From the NCBI GenBank assembly GCA_015061685.1, contig SUWD01000017.1, forward strand, positions 1-55,575: DNA of 55,575 bases. Direction: 5' to 3'. Both the position numbers and the translations under genes were made by a program. Shown piece after piece: positions 37,855-46,103 of this stretch (its first letter is position 1; every line of letters starts with the position of its first letter). The DNA comes from Lentisphaerota bacterium. GTDB lineage: Bacteria > Verrucomicrobiota > Lentisphaeria > Victivallales > Victivallaceae. The notes beneath the pieces were generated by a model. It saw only the letters and a list, made by a program, of their open reading frames with translations, was not told the origin of the DNA and made no database searches.

Positions 37855-39120
37855 ATGACTTATGAAGAACGCATGAAATGGTTCAATGAGGCACGATTCG
37901 GTATCTATGTCCACTACGGACTTTATTCCCTCCTCGGCAGAGGTGAGTGGACGATGTATTCCGAAAGAATCCCCGCTGCCGAATACGCCAAACTCGCAGA
38001 CCAATTCAACCCCGCCCCCGGATGCGTCAAAGAGTGGGTCGAAACCGCCAAAGCCGCCGGTGCAAAATATATGGTCCTGACCACCAGACACCATGAGGGT
38101 TTCTGCCTTTTCGACAGTAAATATTCCGATTTCACCAGCGTCAAACACGGATGCAAACGTGATATCGTCCGGGAATATGTCGATGCCGCCAGAGAAGCCG
38201 GTTTGAAAGTCGGCCTCTACTATTCTCTGCTCGACTGGAGATTCCCCGGCTACTTCGAACCGGAAAAATATCCCGAATCAAAAGAAGCTCTCCTGACCCA
38301 GATTTTCGGTCAGGTCAGAGAATTGATGACCAATTACGGTCAGATCGATGTCCTCGAATATGACGGCGGCTGGGATGCCAGACTCCAGAATAAAGGCGTC
38401 GATAAAGCAAACTTCTGGAGAGCTCAGGAATTGAATGCCATGGTCCGGGAACTCCAGCCGACCATCATCATCAATGACCGTTCCGGTACCGAAGAAGATA
38501 TCGAAACCCCCGAACAGGTCGTCCGCGGCGGTAAACAGAAAATGACCGAAAGCTGCATGTGCATCGGTGAATCATGTGCCTGGGGTTACACCAGATTCAA
38601 CCCCAACTGGAAAACTTCAGAACAACTCCTCCAGCACCTCGTGCAGGCTGCACAGCTTGGCGGAAATTATCTGCTCAATATCGGCCCCTGCCCCGACGGC
38701 AGCATCCGTATCGAAGAATATGAAAGAGTTCAGGCTGTCGGCAGCTGGCTCAAAATCAACGGCGAAGCCATCTACAATTCCCAGAGCTGCGAATTGATCG
38801 GCGCCACCCAGCCCGGATTGGTCGATCTCAATTTGCAGGGCCCCTGGACCAGAAAAGGCAATATCGGTTACTGGTGCATTTTCCGCTGGCCCGGCGAAAC
38901 CGCCACCGCTGTCCGGATCGCCACCCCGGTCAAAAAAGTTACCATGCTCGCCACCGGTAAGGAATATCCTTTTACCTGGGACAAAAACAATGGCAAACTT
39001 ACCGTCACCGGACTGCCCAAAATGCCGCAGGATCTCCTCGCCAACGTCCTCAAAGTCGAATTTGAAGATGTCCCCCGCCGCAAAGAGGAACCCGATCTGG
39101 CCGAATGGATCAATTACTGA
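37855..39120 (+). CDS. GH29 alpha-L-fucosidase
   Basis: 421 residues of GH29. Seen: WFNEARFGIYVHYGLYS, TRHHEGFCLFDSKYSDF (conserved HHDGF-like block), VGLYYSLLDW and the nucleophile block LEYDGGWD (Asp170). C-terminal beta domain from about 310. It lacks a signal peptide, suggesting cytosolic cleavage of imported fucosylated oligosaccharides, in line with its O-acetylesterase partner. Repeat copy 4 follows the stop by 19 bases. Confidence 0.93.
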   Translation: MTYEERMKWFNEARFGIYVHYGLYSLLGRGEWTMYSERIPAAEYAKLADQFNPAPGCVKEWVETAKAAGAKYMVLTTRHHEGFCLFDSKYSDFTSVKHGCKRDIVREYVDAAREAGLKVGLYYSLLDWRFPGYFEPEKYPESKEALLTQIFGQVRELMTNYGQIDVLEYDGGWDARLQNKGVDKANFWRAQELNAMVRELQPTIIINDRSGTEEDIETPEQVVRGGKQKMTESCMCIGESCAWGYTRFNPNWKTSEQLLQHLVQAAQLGGNYLLNIGPCPDGSIRIEEYERVQAVGSWLKINGEAIYNSQSCELIGATQPGLVDLNLQGPWTRKGNIGYWCIFRWPGETATAVRIATPVKKVTMLATGKEYPFTWDKNNGKLTVTGLPKMPQDLLANVLKVEFEDVPRRKEEPDLAEWINY

Positions 39121-39139
39121 CACCCAATACCAAACAATG

Positions 39140-39388
39140 AATAATGTCCCAAATTTTGTGACCCAAGGAAGGGATTCATAAACAAACATTTTTGTTAACG
39201 GATCCGGCAAACACGGGTTCGATCTAACCGGTGGATGCAGTGTGAGGCAAGGTCGCAGACAAATCAAGGCGGATGAGCAGGAGTGTACTAAACGTACATG
39301 ACTGCGAAAACGTCCGCAGATTTGCCAAGAGATTGCCCGCAATGCACCGCCGCAGGAAAGATTTTTCACAAAAAAAAGAGACAATAAC
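39140..39388 (+). mobile_element. Non-autonomous repeat element, copy 4 (249 bp)
   Basis: Left terminus ATAATGTCCCAAATTTTGTG and right terminus ending GAGACAATAAC. The flanks AAACAATG (39132-39139) and AAATAATG (39389-39396) agree in 7 of 8 bases, an aged target duplication. The segment holding the outward promoter in copies 3 and 5 is deleted here. The right end lies 21 bases before the glutamine synthetase start. Confidence 0.88.
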
Positions 39389-39409
39389 AAATAATGAGGT
39401 TTATATAAA

Positions 39410-40909
39410 ATGGACAAACTTAATTACACCAGCAATGAGCTGGCAGCAAGAATCGGCAAAATGCCGAAAGACTTCACCAAGAAGGATATCATTGACTTCA
39501 TCATCGCCAATGAGATCCGCCACATCAACTTCCAGTATCCCGCCGGTGACGGCCGCATCAAAACGTTGAATTTCGTAATCAACGATGCCGCCTACCTCGA
39601 TGAGATCCTCTCCTGCGGCGAACGGGTCGACGGTTCCAGTCTTTTCCCTTTCATCGAAGCAAACAACAGCGACCTCTACGTCGTCCCCCGCTTCCGCACC
39701 GCCTACCTTGATCCTTTCTGCGAACTGCCGACGGTCAACTTCCTCTGTTCCTTTTTCAACAAGGACGGTGAACCGCTCTCCAGTTCCCCGGAATACACGC
39801 TGCACAAGGCGTGTGAAGCTTTCACCAAAGCCACCGGTCTGGAATTTCAGGCAATGGGCGAATTGGAATACTACGTCATCGCCGAAGATGATGAGTGTTA
39901 CCCCGCTGTCGATCAGAAAGGTTATCATGAGTCAGCTCCCTATGCCAAATTCGGTGAATTCCGCCAGCTGTGCATGAACTACATCGCCCGCATCGGCGGT
40001 CAGATCAAATACGGTCACTCCGAAGTCGGCAACTTCACCCTCGACGGCAAAATCTACGAGCAGAACGAAATCGAATTCCTCCCCGTCAATGCCGAAGAGG
40101 CCGCTGAACAGCTCCTCATCGCAAAATGGGTCATCCGCAACCTCGCTTATCAGAATGGTCTGGATGTTACTTTCGCACCCAAAATCACCGTCGGCAAAGC
40201 CGGTTCGGGTATGCACATCCACTTCCGCGTGATGAAAGACGGCATCAACCTGATGCAGAAAGACGGTCAGCTCTCCGATGATGCCAAACGTGCCATCGCC
40301 GGACTGATGGTTCTGGCTCCTTCCATCACCGCTTTCGGAAATACCAACCCCACCAGCTACTTCCGGCTCGTCCCCCATCAGGAGGCTCCGACCAATATCT
40401 GCTGGGGCGACCGCAACCGCTCCGTACTCGTCCGGGTCCCGCTCGGCTGGACCAGCAAAAAAGATCTCTGTGCCCAGGCCAACCCCGGTGAAAAATCAGG
40501 CGTTGCTTACGACACCAGCCAGAAGCAGACTGTGGAAATGCGTTCTCCCGACGGTTCAGCTGATATCTTCCTGCTGCTCGCCGGTCTGGCTGTAGCTTTC
40601 CGCTACGGCTTTGAAGCTGCTGACGCTCTGGATATCGCCAAGAAAACCTACGTCAACGTAAATATCCACAAAGATGAAAACAAAGCAGTTCTCGATTCTC
40701 TGAATGTTCTGCCCGACAGCTGTGCGGCATCTGCCGACTGTCTGGAAGCACAGCGGGAATTCTATGAGAAAGACGGCGTTTTCGCTCCGTCCATGATCGA
40801 CGGATTGATTGCCACTTTGCGTAAATTCAATGACCGTACCCTGCGGCAGGATATCGGCAATGATCAGGCGAAAATCCTCGAACTCGTCGAAAAATACTTC
40901 CACTGCTGA
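39410..40909 (+). CDS. glnA: Glutamine synthetase (GSI-like)
   Basis: 499 residues. Joins ammonia and glutamate with ATP. Motifs seen: the Asp-containing N-terminal latch region GERVDGSSL (about 65-74), EYYVIAED (glutamate-binding and metal acids), KAGSGMHIHF (His ligand, about 263-272) and NRSVLVRVPLG (ATP and Arg site). Longer than the usual 440-470 and with a divergent N-terminus; the adenylylation-site tyrosine context is not recognisable, so covalent control is uncertain. Its leader is formed in part by repeat copy 4. RBS GAGG is 11 bases upstream. Confidence 0.93.
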   Translation: MDKLNYTSNELAARIGKMPKDFTKKDIIDFIIANEIRHINFQYPAGDGRIKTLNFVINDAAYLDEILSCGERVDGSSLFPFIEANNSDLYVVPRFRTAYLDPFCELPTVNFLCSFFNKDGEPLSSSPEYTLHKACEAFTKATGLEFQAMGELEYYVIAEDDECYPAVDQKGYHESAPYAKFGEFRQLCMNYIARIGGQIKYGHSEVGNFTLDGKIYEQNEIEFLPVNAEEAAEQLLIAKWVIRNLAYQNGLDVTFAPKITVGKAGSGMHIHFRVMKDGINLMQKDGQLSDDAKRAIAGLMVLAPSITAFGNTNPTSYFRLVPHQEAPTNICWGDRNRSVLVRVPLGWTSKKDLCAQANPGEKSGVAYDTSQKQTVEMRSPDGSADIFLLLAGLAVAFRYGFEAADALDIAKKTYVNVNIHKDENKAVLDSLNVLPDSCAASADCLEAQREFYEKDGVFAPSMIDGLIATLRKFNDRTLRQDIGNDQAKILELVEKYFHC

Positions 40910-41612
40910 AAAAGCAGCCGATGAAAAACTTCCGCCGTCAGCAAAAAAACGGCGGAAGTTGAAGTGTATCCTGATTCCGGTTTTGATTCTTGCCGGGATC
41001 GGGATAATATTTTTTGCAGCAGCCAATATTACTGCAAATGCTTACTCGGATTACGTTTTTGATGATTTGACTGCTCTCCCGGAGTGCCGCTCAGCCATAG
41101 TTCTCGGGTGTTCACCGCATAATGAAGACAGAATCAATCTCTATTTCCGCAACCGGATGGATGCGGCAGCAAAATTATATCACAGCGGCAAGGTAAAAAA
41201 ACTGATCGTTTCCGGTGACAACGGCAGAAAAAATTACAATGAACCCGAAGCCATGCGGCAGGCATTGATCGCCAGAGGTGTGCCGGATGAAGATATTTAT
41301 TGTGATTACGCAGGTTTCAGCACTCTGGACTCCATGATCCGGGCAAAATCAATTTTTGAACAGGAAAAATTCATCGTGGTATCCCAGAGATTTCACTGCA
41401 AAAGAGCTGTTTTCATCTCCCGGTGCAAAGGATTGGAGAGTTACGGTTATGCCGCAATCGATATAAACTCCCGCCGCTGGAAATACCGGAATCACCTCCG
41501 GGAAAGTCTCGCCCGCCCAGCAGCACTGCTGGATTTGATTTTCTGCCGGGATGCCCGATTCGCCGGGGAAAAAGTCGATCTGAATATCCCGCAGATAAAA
41601 GCCATCCCCTGA
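40860..41612 (+). CDS. SanA/YdcF (DUF218) family membrane protein
   Basis: 250 residues: basic N-terminus, one transmembrane helix (about 35-55), then a DUF218 domain with SAIVLGCSPHNEDR, YRNRM-like FRNRMDAAAKLYHSGKVKKLIVSGDN, EPEAMRQALIARGVPDEDIYCDYAGFSTLDSM. SanA-like proteins affect envelope permeability and polysaccharide or lipid-carrier metabolism. Start at 40860 has AGGATATCGGCA and overlaps glutamine synthetase by 50 bases. A degraded copy of its 3' end occurs at 44731-44817. Confidence 0.82.
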   Translation: MIRRKSSNSSKNTSTAEKAADEKLPPSAKKRRKLKCILIPVLILAGIGIIFFAAANITANAYSDYVFDDLTALPECRSAIVLGCSPHNEDRINLYFRNRMDAAAKLYHSGKVKKLIVSGDNGRKNYNEPEAMRQALIARGVPDEDIYCDYAGFSTLDSMIRAKSIFEQEKFIVVSQRFHCKRAVFISRCKGLESYGYAAIDINSRRWKYRNHLRESLARPAALLDLIFCRDARFAGEKVDLNIPQIKAIP

Positions 41613-41717
41613 TACTCCCGCTACAAGAATAATGGAAGTTACTGAGATCCCACTCTGATAACTCAACAAAATGTCAGAAAATGACTGATGATCTTAAACA
41701 ACTCTGAACAGCCGATT

Positions 41718-44471
41718 TCAATTGGCTAACGGATTTTCACGTTCCGGGATCGCCGGGATTTCTGCCGCCGGATCCCCTGCCCATTCTGTGCCGACATCAG
41801 ATCCTTCACCCACCGGAGAGTGGTGGATAAAACAGGATAAGTTGAAGTTGGCAAACACCTTTTGCAGGCGGCGGCTATGATATTCAGGCAAATCATCACT
41901 GCCAAGAGCAGCACGGACAGCTTTTATCACCGCATCATCACCATAAACAAGCAGCGGCAGATCCGGAGCGATCATGGCACATTTTTTCTGCAAAACCGCA
42001 TTGACGATCCCCGCATCAGTTACTTCATCCATCAATAATACCGTGCGTTCAGAATGGCCGAAAACTCCCATGTGTGTATCGGTACTGCCCATAAATGCCG
42101 CTTCACAGCCCTGCTTTTTCCAGTTTTCCCGCTGTCCGAGATCCCGTTCAACAATATCGATCCCGCTGCTTTGCAATGAACCATACCAGAAGTGCCGCAG
42201 ATTTGTTCCATATCGCATGGGGTGATTGAGCATCACGACCGCTCCGGATTTTCTGGCCGCAGCAATGATCTGCTCATATCCCATTTTTCCCCGGTTGAAC
42301 TTTTCCTGCAGCGGAAAAATATTAAGGTGATAAGCCAGATTGGCCGTAATTTCAGCTCCCGCAGTCAACGGAAAAACCAATCCTGATTCGGCCATGACCT
42401 TTTTCAACTTTACCGCCCCCATAACTGTATCATGGTCGGTAATCAACAGAAAATCCATGCCTCCGGCAACCGCTTCCGCCAGCAGAGTACCGGGAGTACT
42501 TGAGCCATCGGAATAAAATGTGTGCGTGTGAACGTCACCTGTTCTGACCAGGTAAGCATCGTCACGCAATTCCGGCAAATCCCCACCAAGCGAAGTCAAA
42601 CGCATTTTCCGCCAGAAATCAATCGTTTTCCGGGAAACCGGTTTCCCGGAAAATACCGCAGATATAACCTCCCGGGCCAATTCAGGAACTGTACAGGATG
42701 TGCGGATTACAACATTCCCCTTTGCCGCCCATACGGTATCATCAGCGATCCCGTTCTTTGCATGACAGCGTGAAAGCCCCTTATATTCTGCTCCTTCCCG
42801 GCCGAGGTAAATAACCGGTTTCCCAACTGCCGCGGCCTCGCTCTCCGTCAATTCCCGCAATCCGGCTTTTTTCATAAATTCAATATGTTCCGGATTCGCT
42901 CCCTGACGGGGGGTAAAGCCGGCGGCTCCGGCATATTTTACCGCAAGTTCAGGAGTCAGCCGGAAAAGATGCCCCGGTGCTGCCGGATCGATCACAAGAA
43001 CCAGGTGCTCCGGATCATCGTCGGAAAGCAAACCGCCGGAAAACGTCAGACCATGACCGGCGTAAACCGCATCTGCCCCGGGAATCGACAGCGGTATCTC
43101 CCGCCGCAAAGAAGAATTGGAATAAACCGCCTTGCGGGCCGTTTCCGCATCTTTATACAGCAAAATATCTGCATAAACAATCGGAACTCCTCCCCATTGA
43201 GCGGTAAAGACAGCACGTTTATTCTCGCATTGTGAAAAAAAATCAACATTTTTGCCCCGGACTATGCCGATTTGCACAAGTCCAGCCGGATCTCCCATCA
43301 AATTGAGAAAACGCAGGATCCCCGGAGCATGGGAAATATCAGAACCGGCAAGCTGTTTGAGCCGCCACGCCAATTCCTCCGGATCATTATCGGTATCGGA
43401 AGCAGACCGGATACATTCAATAGCATTAAGTACGCCAAGAGCAATGATCCGCTCACCGGGGTTACCCGGGGCAACCAGTTTCTGCTGCAACAAAGCAAAA
43501 TCAATCACCGCAATACTTCGGGTCGCCTGCAGAAAATCACATCCGGAATCAACGAAAAATATCTGAATTTCCGCCAGACCGGCAAACGGTATTGAAAAAG
43601 AGATTTTTCCGTCTGCGAATTCTTTCTTAATAATAACTTTGCCATGCTGATCACGCAAAATGATTTTGCAGGCACGTTTTACATCCAATTCAAAGGGCTG
43701 ATTCCGATCCAATACCGATGCCTGTGTACTTATATCCGAAGTCATACTCAAATCATAAACTTCACCTGGGAGCAATTCAGAAACCGGACGAAATAAGCCG
43801 CCGGCCTCTTTCGTCCGGCTTATATCCGGCCGCCCGTTAAGGCTCAATGAGGATTTGTCCCGGTCATCAATGAACATATTGAAGCGAAAACCATCACTCA
43901 TTATCATCTTTTCAGCATCTTTTCCCAAAGCCTCCCACGGCAGAAACATGGTCACAGAGTAGCCGTCTGCAGTACGCTGCCCGCTGATTTTGACGTACTT
44001 GCGGGCCAATTCAGGAGCATCCGCATAAAATGCGGAGCGGCACACATTATTTTTATCCGGAGCGGAAACAATTATCTGCAATCGGTTGCCAACAGCATAA
44101 TTCTGATCTGTGGAAGAAATTATAAAAAACTCCAGAGCATCCCCCAGCCAGAGAGAATCTTCCGGCAGAGGATCGCTGACCGTGTCATCAGTAACATCAA
44201 CAAAAAACACCAGACCTTCATGCGTCCACATCCCGGAAACCCGGGCAGAAAGATCCTTTTCTCCTTCCCACAAACTTGTTTTGAGAGCCGGTTTGCCGAT
44301 CATTGCCGGAAAACGCAAAGCAGGTCTTTCCCCGCCCCACATCCAATCATCGATCTTTTCCAGAGGTGTAACATATTCAGCGGCAGACAGAAATGCAGGA
44401 ACTCCACAACCGATCCCCAATGCAGACAATTTCAATTTGCGTAAAAAATTTCTGATCCGGCAGTTTATCAT
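41718..44471 (-). CDS. Secreted CBM9-like and PHP-domain fusion protein
   Basis: 917 residues with an export signal (about 1-30). Residues about 35-240 resemble a CBM9/DOMON-like carbohydrate-binding domain (DLSARVSGMWTHEGLVFFVDVTDD, DALEFFI). A middle region (about 250-610) has no family I recognise. Residues about 640-870 form a PHP phosphoesterase domain: GDVHTHTFYSDGS, LLITDHDT, AGAEIT, VMLNHP and GSTDTHMG supply the metal-binding His and Asp residues. Exported PHP proteins are scarce; it may remove phosphate from a sugar or polymer. Promoter and operator candidate at 44504-44570. Confidence 0.8.
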   Translation of the reverse strand: MINCRIRNFLRKLKLSALGIGCGVPAFLSAAEYVTPLEKIDDWMWGGERPALRFPAMIGKPALKTSLWEGEKDLSARVSGMWTHEGLVFFVDVTDDTVSDPLPEDSLWLGDALEFFIISSTDQNYAVGNRLQIIVSAPDKNNVCRSAFYADAPELARKYVKISGQRTADGYSVTMFLPWEALGKDAEKMIMSDGFRFNMFIDDRDKSSLSLNGRPDISRTKEAGGLFRPVSELLPGEVYDLSMTSDISTQASVLDRNQPFELDVKRACKIILRDQHGKVIIKKEFADGKISFSIPFAGLAEIQIFFVDSGCDFLQATRSIAVIDFALLQQKLVAPGNPGERIIALGVLNAIECIRSASDTDNDPEELAWRLKQLAGSDISHAPGILRFLNLMGDPAGLVQIGIVRGKNVDFFSQCENKRAVFTAQWGGVPIVYADILLYKDAETARKAVYSNSSLRREIPLSIPGADAVYAGHGLTFSGGLLSDDDPEHLVLVIDPAAPGHLFRLTPELAVKYAGAAGFTPRQGANPEHIEFMKKAGLRELTESEAAAVGKPVIYLGREGAEYKGLSRCHAKNGIADDTVWAAKGNVVIRTSCTVPELAREVISAVFSGKPVSRKTIDFWRKMRLTSLGGDLPELRDDAYLVRTGDVHTHTFYSDGSSTPGTLLAEAVAGGMDFLLITDHDTVMGAVKLKKVMAESGLVFPLTAGAEITANLAYHLNIFPLQEKFNRGKMGYEQIIAAARKSGAVVMLNHPMRYGTNLRHFWYGSLQSSGIDIVERDLGQRENWKKQGCEAAFMGSTDTHMGVFGHSERTVLLMDEVTDAGIVNAVLQKKCAMIAPDLPLLVYGDDAVIKAVRAALGSDDLPEYHSRRLQKVFANFNLSCFIHHSPVGEGSDVGTEWAGDPAAEIPAIPERENPLAN

Positions 44472-44503
44472 TGTAACACCTCCATCCGGTTTGATTTTCG
44501 TTT

Positions 44504-44570
44504 AATGTACTACAAAAAACAGCTTTTTACAAGAGTAATTTTGTCACATTTACGGGTAAATTTGTCACAT
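44504..44570 (-). promoter_or_regulatory. Promoter and operator-like repeats of the CBM9-PHP gene
   Basis: Minus strand TTGTAA (44532-44527), 17-base spacer, TACATT (44509-44504). Just upstream lie two direct repeats TTTGTCACAT (plus strand 44540-44549 and 44561-44570), 21 bases or two helical turns apart, a likely activator or repressor site. The remainder of the gap up to 44730 shows no gene. Confidence 0.55.
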
Positions 44571-44730
44571 ACAAATCAAAAAAGCAAACACTTGGTGTAC
44601 ACTGAAATCACGATAGCTGACTGCCGGAAACCTGTTTTTTGCCATTTGCAACCGAAAACAGCACTTATATTTTCAGCGAAGACATCGGAATTAAGTATAT
44701 ATCTCCGGGTAATTTCCGCTACGCCGGGAT

Positions 44731-44817
44731 CTGCCGGAGCTGATCTTCTGTCGGGATGCCCGATTCGCCGGGGAAAAAGTTTCGCTTGACTTCCCACAGG
44801 AAAAAGCCGCAGAATAG
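44731..44817 (+). pseudogene. Remnant of a SanA/YdcF-like gene (last 28 codons)
   Basis: In frame from 44731 the DNA reads LPELIFCRDARFAGEKVSLD, matching the C-terminus of the intact SanA-like protein (LLDLIFCRDARFAGEKVDLN); 29 bases are identical between 44752 and 41548 regions. No upstream part of the gene is present. Its stop codon (originally TAA) is completed by the first base of repeat copy 5, so the element inserted into the stop. Confidence 0.75.
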
Positions 44818-44979
44818 TTATTGTCTCATTTTTTGTGAAAAATCTTTCCTGCGGCGGTTGGATCGAACCCGTGCTTGCCGGTTTGACAAATCACAACTTA
44901 TGTGATATGTTTTATACGTTAACAAAAATGTTTGTTTATAAGCTCCTGTTACGGGTTTTACAAAATTCGGGACATTATC
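44817..44979 (-). mobile_element. Non-autonomous repeat element, copy 5 (163 bp, shortest)
   Basis: Begins GTTATTGTCTC, ends GGGACATTATC, same orientation as copy 3. Perfect 8-bp duplication GCAGAATA at 44809-44816 and 44980-44987. It keeps both termini and the outward promoter but lacks the internal GC-rich hairpin modules, so it may be close to the minimal mobile unit. A LacI-type regulator lies 108 bases beyond its promoter end. Confidence 0.93.
44883..44911 (+). promoter_or_regulatory. Outward promoter inside repeat copy 5
   Basis: TTGACA (44883-44888), 17-base spacer, TATGTT (44906-44911), identical to that in copy 3 and with the same ATCACA-N5-TGTGAT repeat in the spacer. It points to the LacI-type gene. 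Confidence 0.7.
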
Positions 44980-45016
44980 GCAGAATAAAAAAATCCGGAA
45001 ATTTCCTTTTTTTCGC

Positions 45017-45046
45017 TTGAAAAATTTTTTCAGGGGGATATATTAT
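45017..45046 (+). promoter_or_regulatory. Native promoter of the LacI-type gene
   Basis: TTGAAA (45017-45022), 18-base spacer, TATTAT (45041-45046), 41 bases before the start codon. It would act in addition to the element's promoter. Confidence 0.55.
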
Positions 45047-45087
45047 TATTGATTTAGCGTTAAATCTTTTTGATTACAGAGGGATCC

Positions 45088-46077
45088 ATGAGAGTAACTT
45101 TGAAAGATGTCGCAGAAAAATGCCACGTTTCTGCCACTTTGGTCTCTGCTGTGCTGAATAACCGGCACGGCAAAGTCCGTTACACCGGTGAAACAAGAGA
45201 ACAGATTCTTGCCGCCGCGAAAGAATTGGGATATCAACCCAATATTGTTGCCCGTACCATGGCGAGCAGACGCTCCCCGGTCGTCGGGGTCATGCTGGCG
45301 ACAGATTCCATCGGAATCGCTGACGGTAACTTTGCTTACTTCAATCAGATTTTCCCGACCCTTACCGAATTGCTCAATGAAAAAGGTCTGGAAGTCCTCT
45401 TTGTACCTTTCCGTAACGAAAAAGAACAATTGGCAAAACTTGCCCGCCTGACCGGAGCCGGACTGGTCGGCAGTATCATCACCAATATCATCTCTGATTC
45501 ATATCAGGAAATTGTACCCGAACTGCAAAAACTCGCCATGCCGTATATGATCCTCGGCAATCCGCAGGAGTTTGACTGCCACTGCGTATATACCGCATTT
45601 GACTTCAGTTGGAGCAGCAATTTCACAAAGCACCGCAAGCTGAAAAAATCAGTAATGGTGACCAGTATTGATGGGGAAATCAATTACTACCAGCTGCCGT
45701 TTCAAGATGACTACTTCTGGGCAAGTCAACCGCTTAACTGGGATTTCTGCCGGGAAAACGTTGATGAAATTCTTTTTATATGTACCGATCTTTCCGTACT
45801 GCACGCCCTGCCTCAACTGCCGGAAAATGTAATATTGATTTCAAAGGATCATCTCATTCCGCCGGGTATCCCGGCAGTCATCTGCCACCCCGGATATCAG
45901 GAACGTCTCAAATATACCGCCGAAACGATCAGTTCATGGCTGTCCACCGGACAAGCTCCTCTGCCGCATAAAGTTTGCCTGAAACCGCAGAATGTGTCTG
46001 AATTCATAAATTTTGCTCCGGAAGAATTACCGGATTTCGGTCTGAAACAGCAATGTGTTAAAAATATAGTTTCATAG
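45088..46077 (+). CDS. LacI-family transcriptional regulator
   Basis: 329 residues. N-terminal LacI helix-turn-helix and hinge ([26 protein letters not shown], about 1-60), then a sugar-binding-like effector domain ([12 protein letters not shown] onward). The C-terminal part is shorter and less canonical than in sugar-responsive LacI proteins. Start at 45088 has GAGGGATCC. It begins an apparent operon with a pseudopilin (26 bases downstream), a GH99/GH71-like protein and an MBL hydrolase, which it probably regulates. Confidence 0.9.
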   Translation: MRVTLKDVAEKCHVSATLVSAVLNNRHGKVRYTGETREQILAAAKELGYQPNIVARTMASRRSPVVGVMLATDSIGIADGNFAYFNQIFPTLTELLNEKGLEVLFVPFRNEKEQLAKLARLTGAGLVGSIITNIISDSYQEIVPELQKLAMPYMILGNPQEFDCHCVYTAFDFSWSSNFTKHRKLKKSVMVTSIDGEINYYQLPFQDDYFWASQPLNWDFCRENVDEILFICTDLSVLHALPQLPENVILISKDHLIPPGIPAVICHPGYQERLKYTAETISSWLSTGQAPLPHKVCLKPQNVSEFINFAPEELPDFGLKQQCVKNIVS

Positions 46078-46103
46078 AACAATATCACAACAAGGGGAAA
46101 AAA

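Noticed and set aside
39200..39240. tRNA-like T-arm sequence GGGTTCGAT in the repeat elements
   Set aside because: No acceptor stem, D-arm or anticodon arm can be drawn around it.
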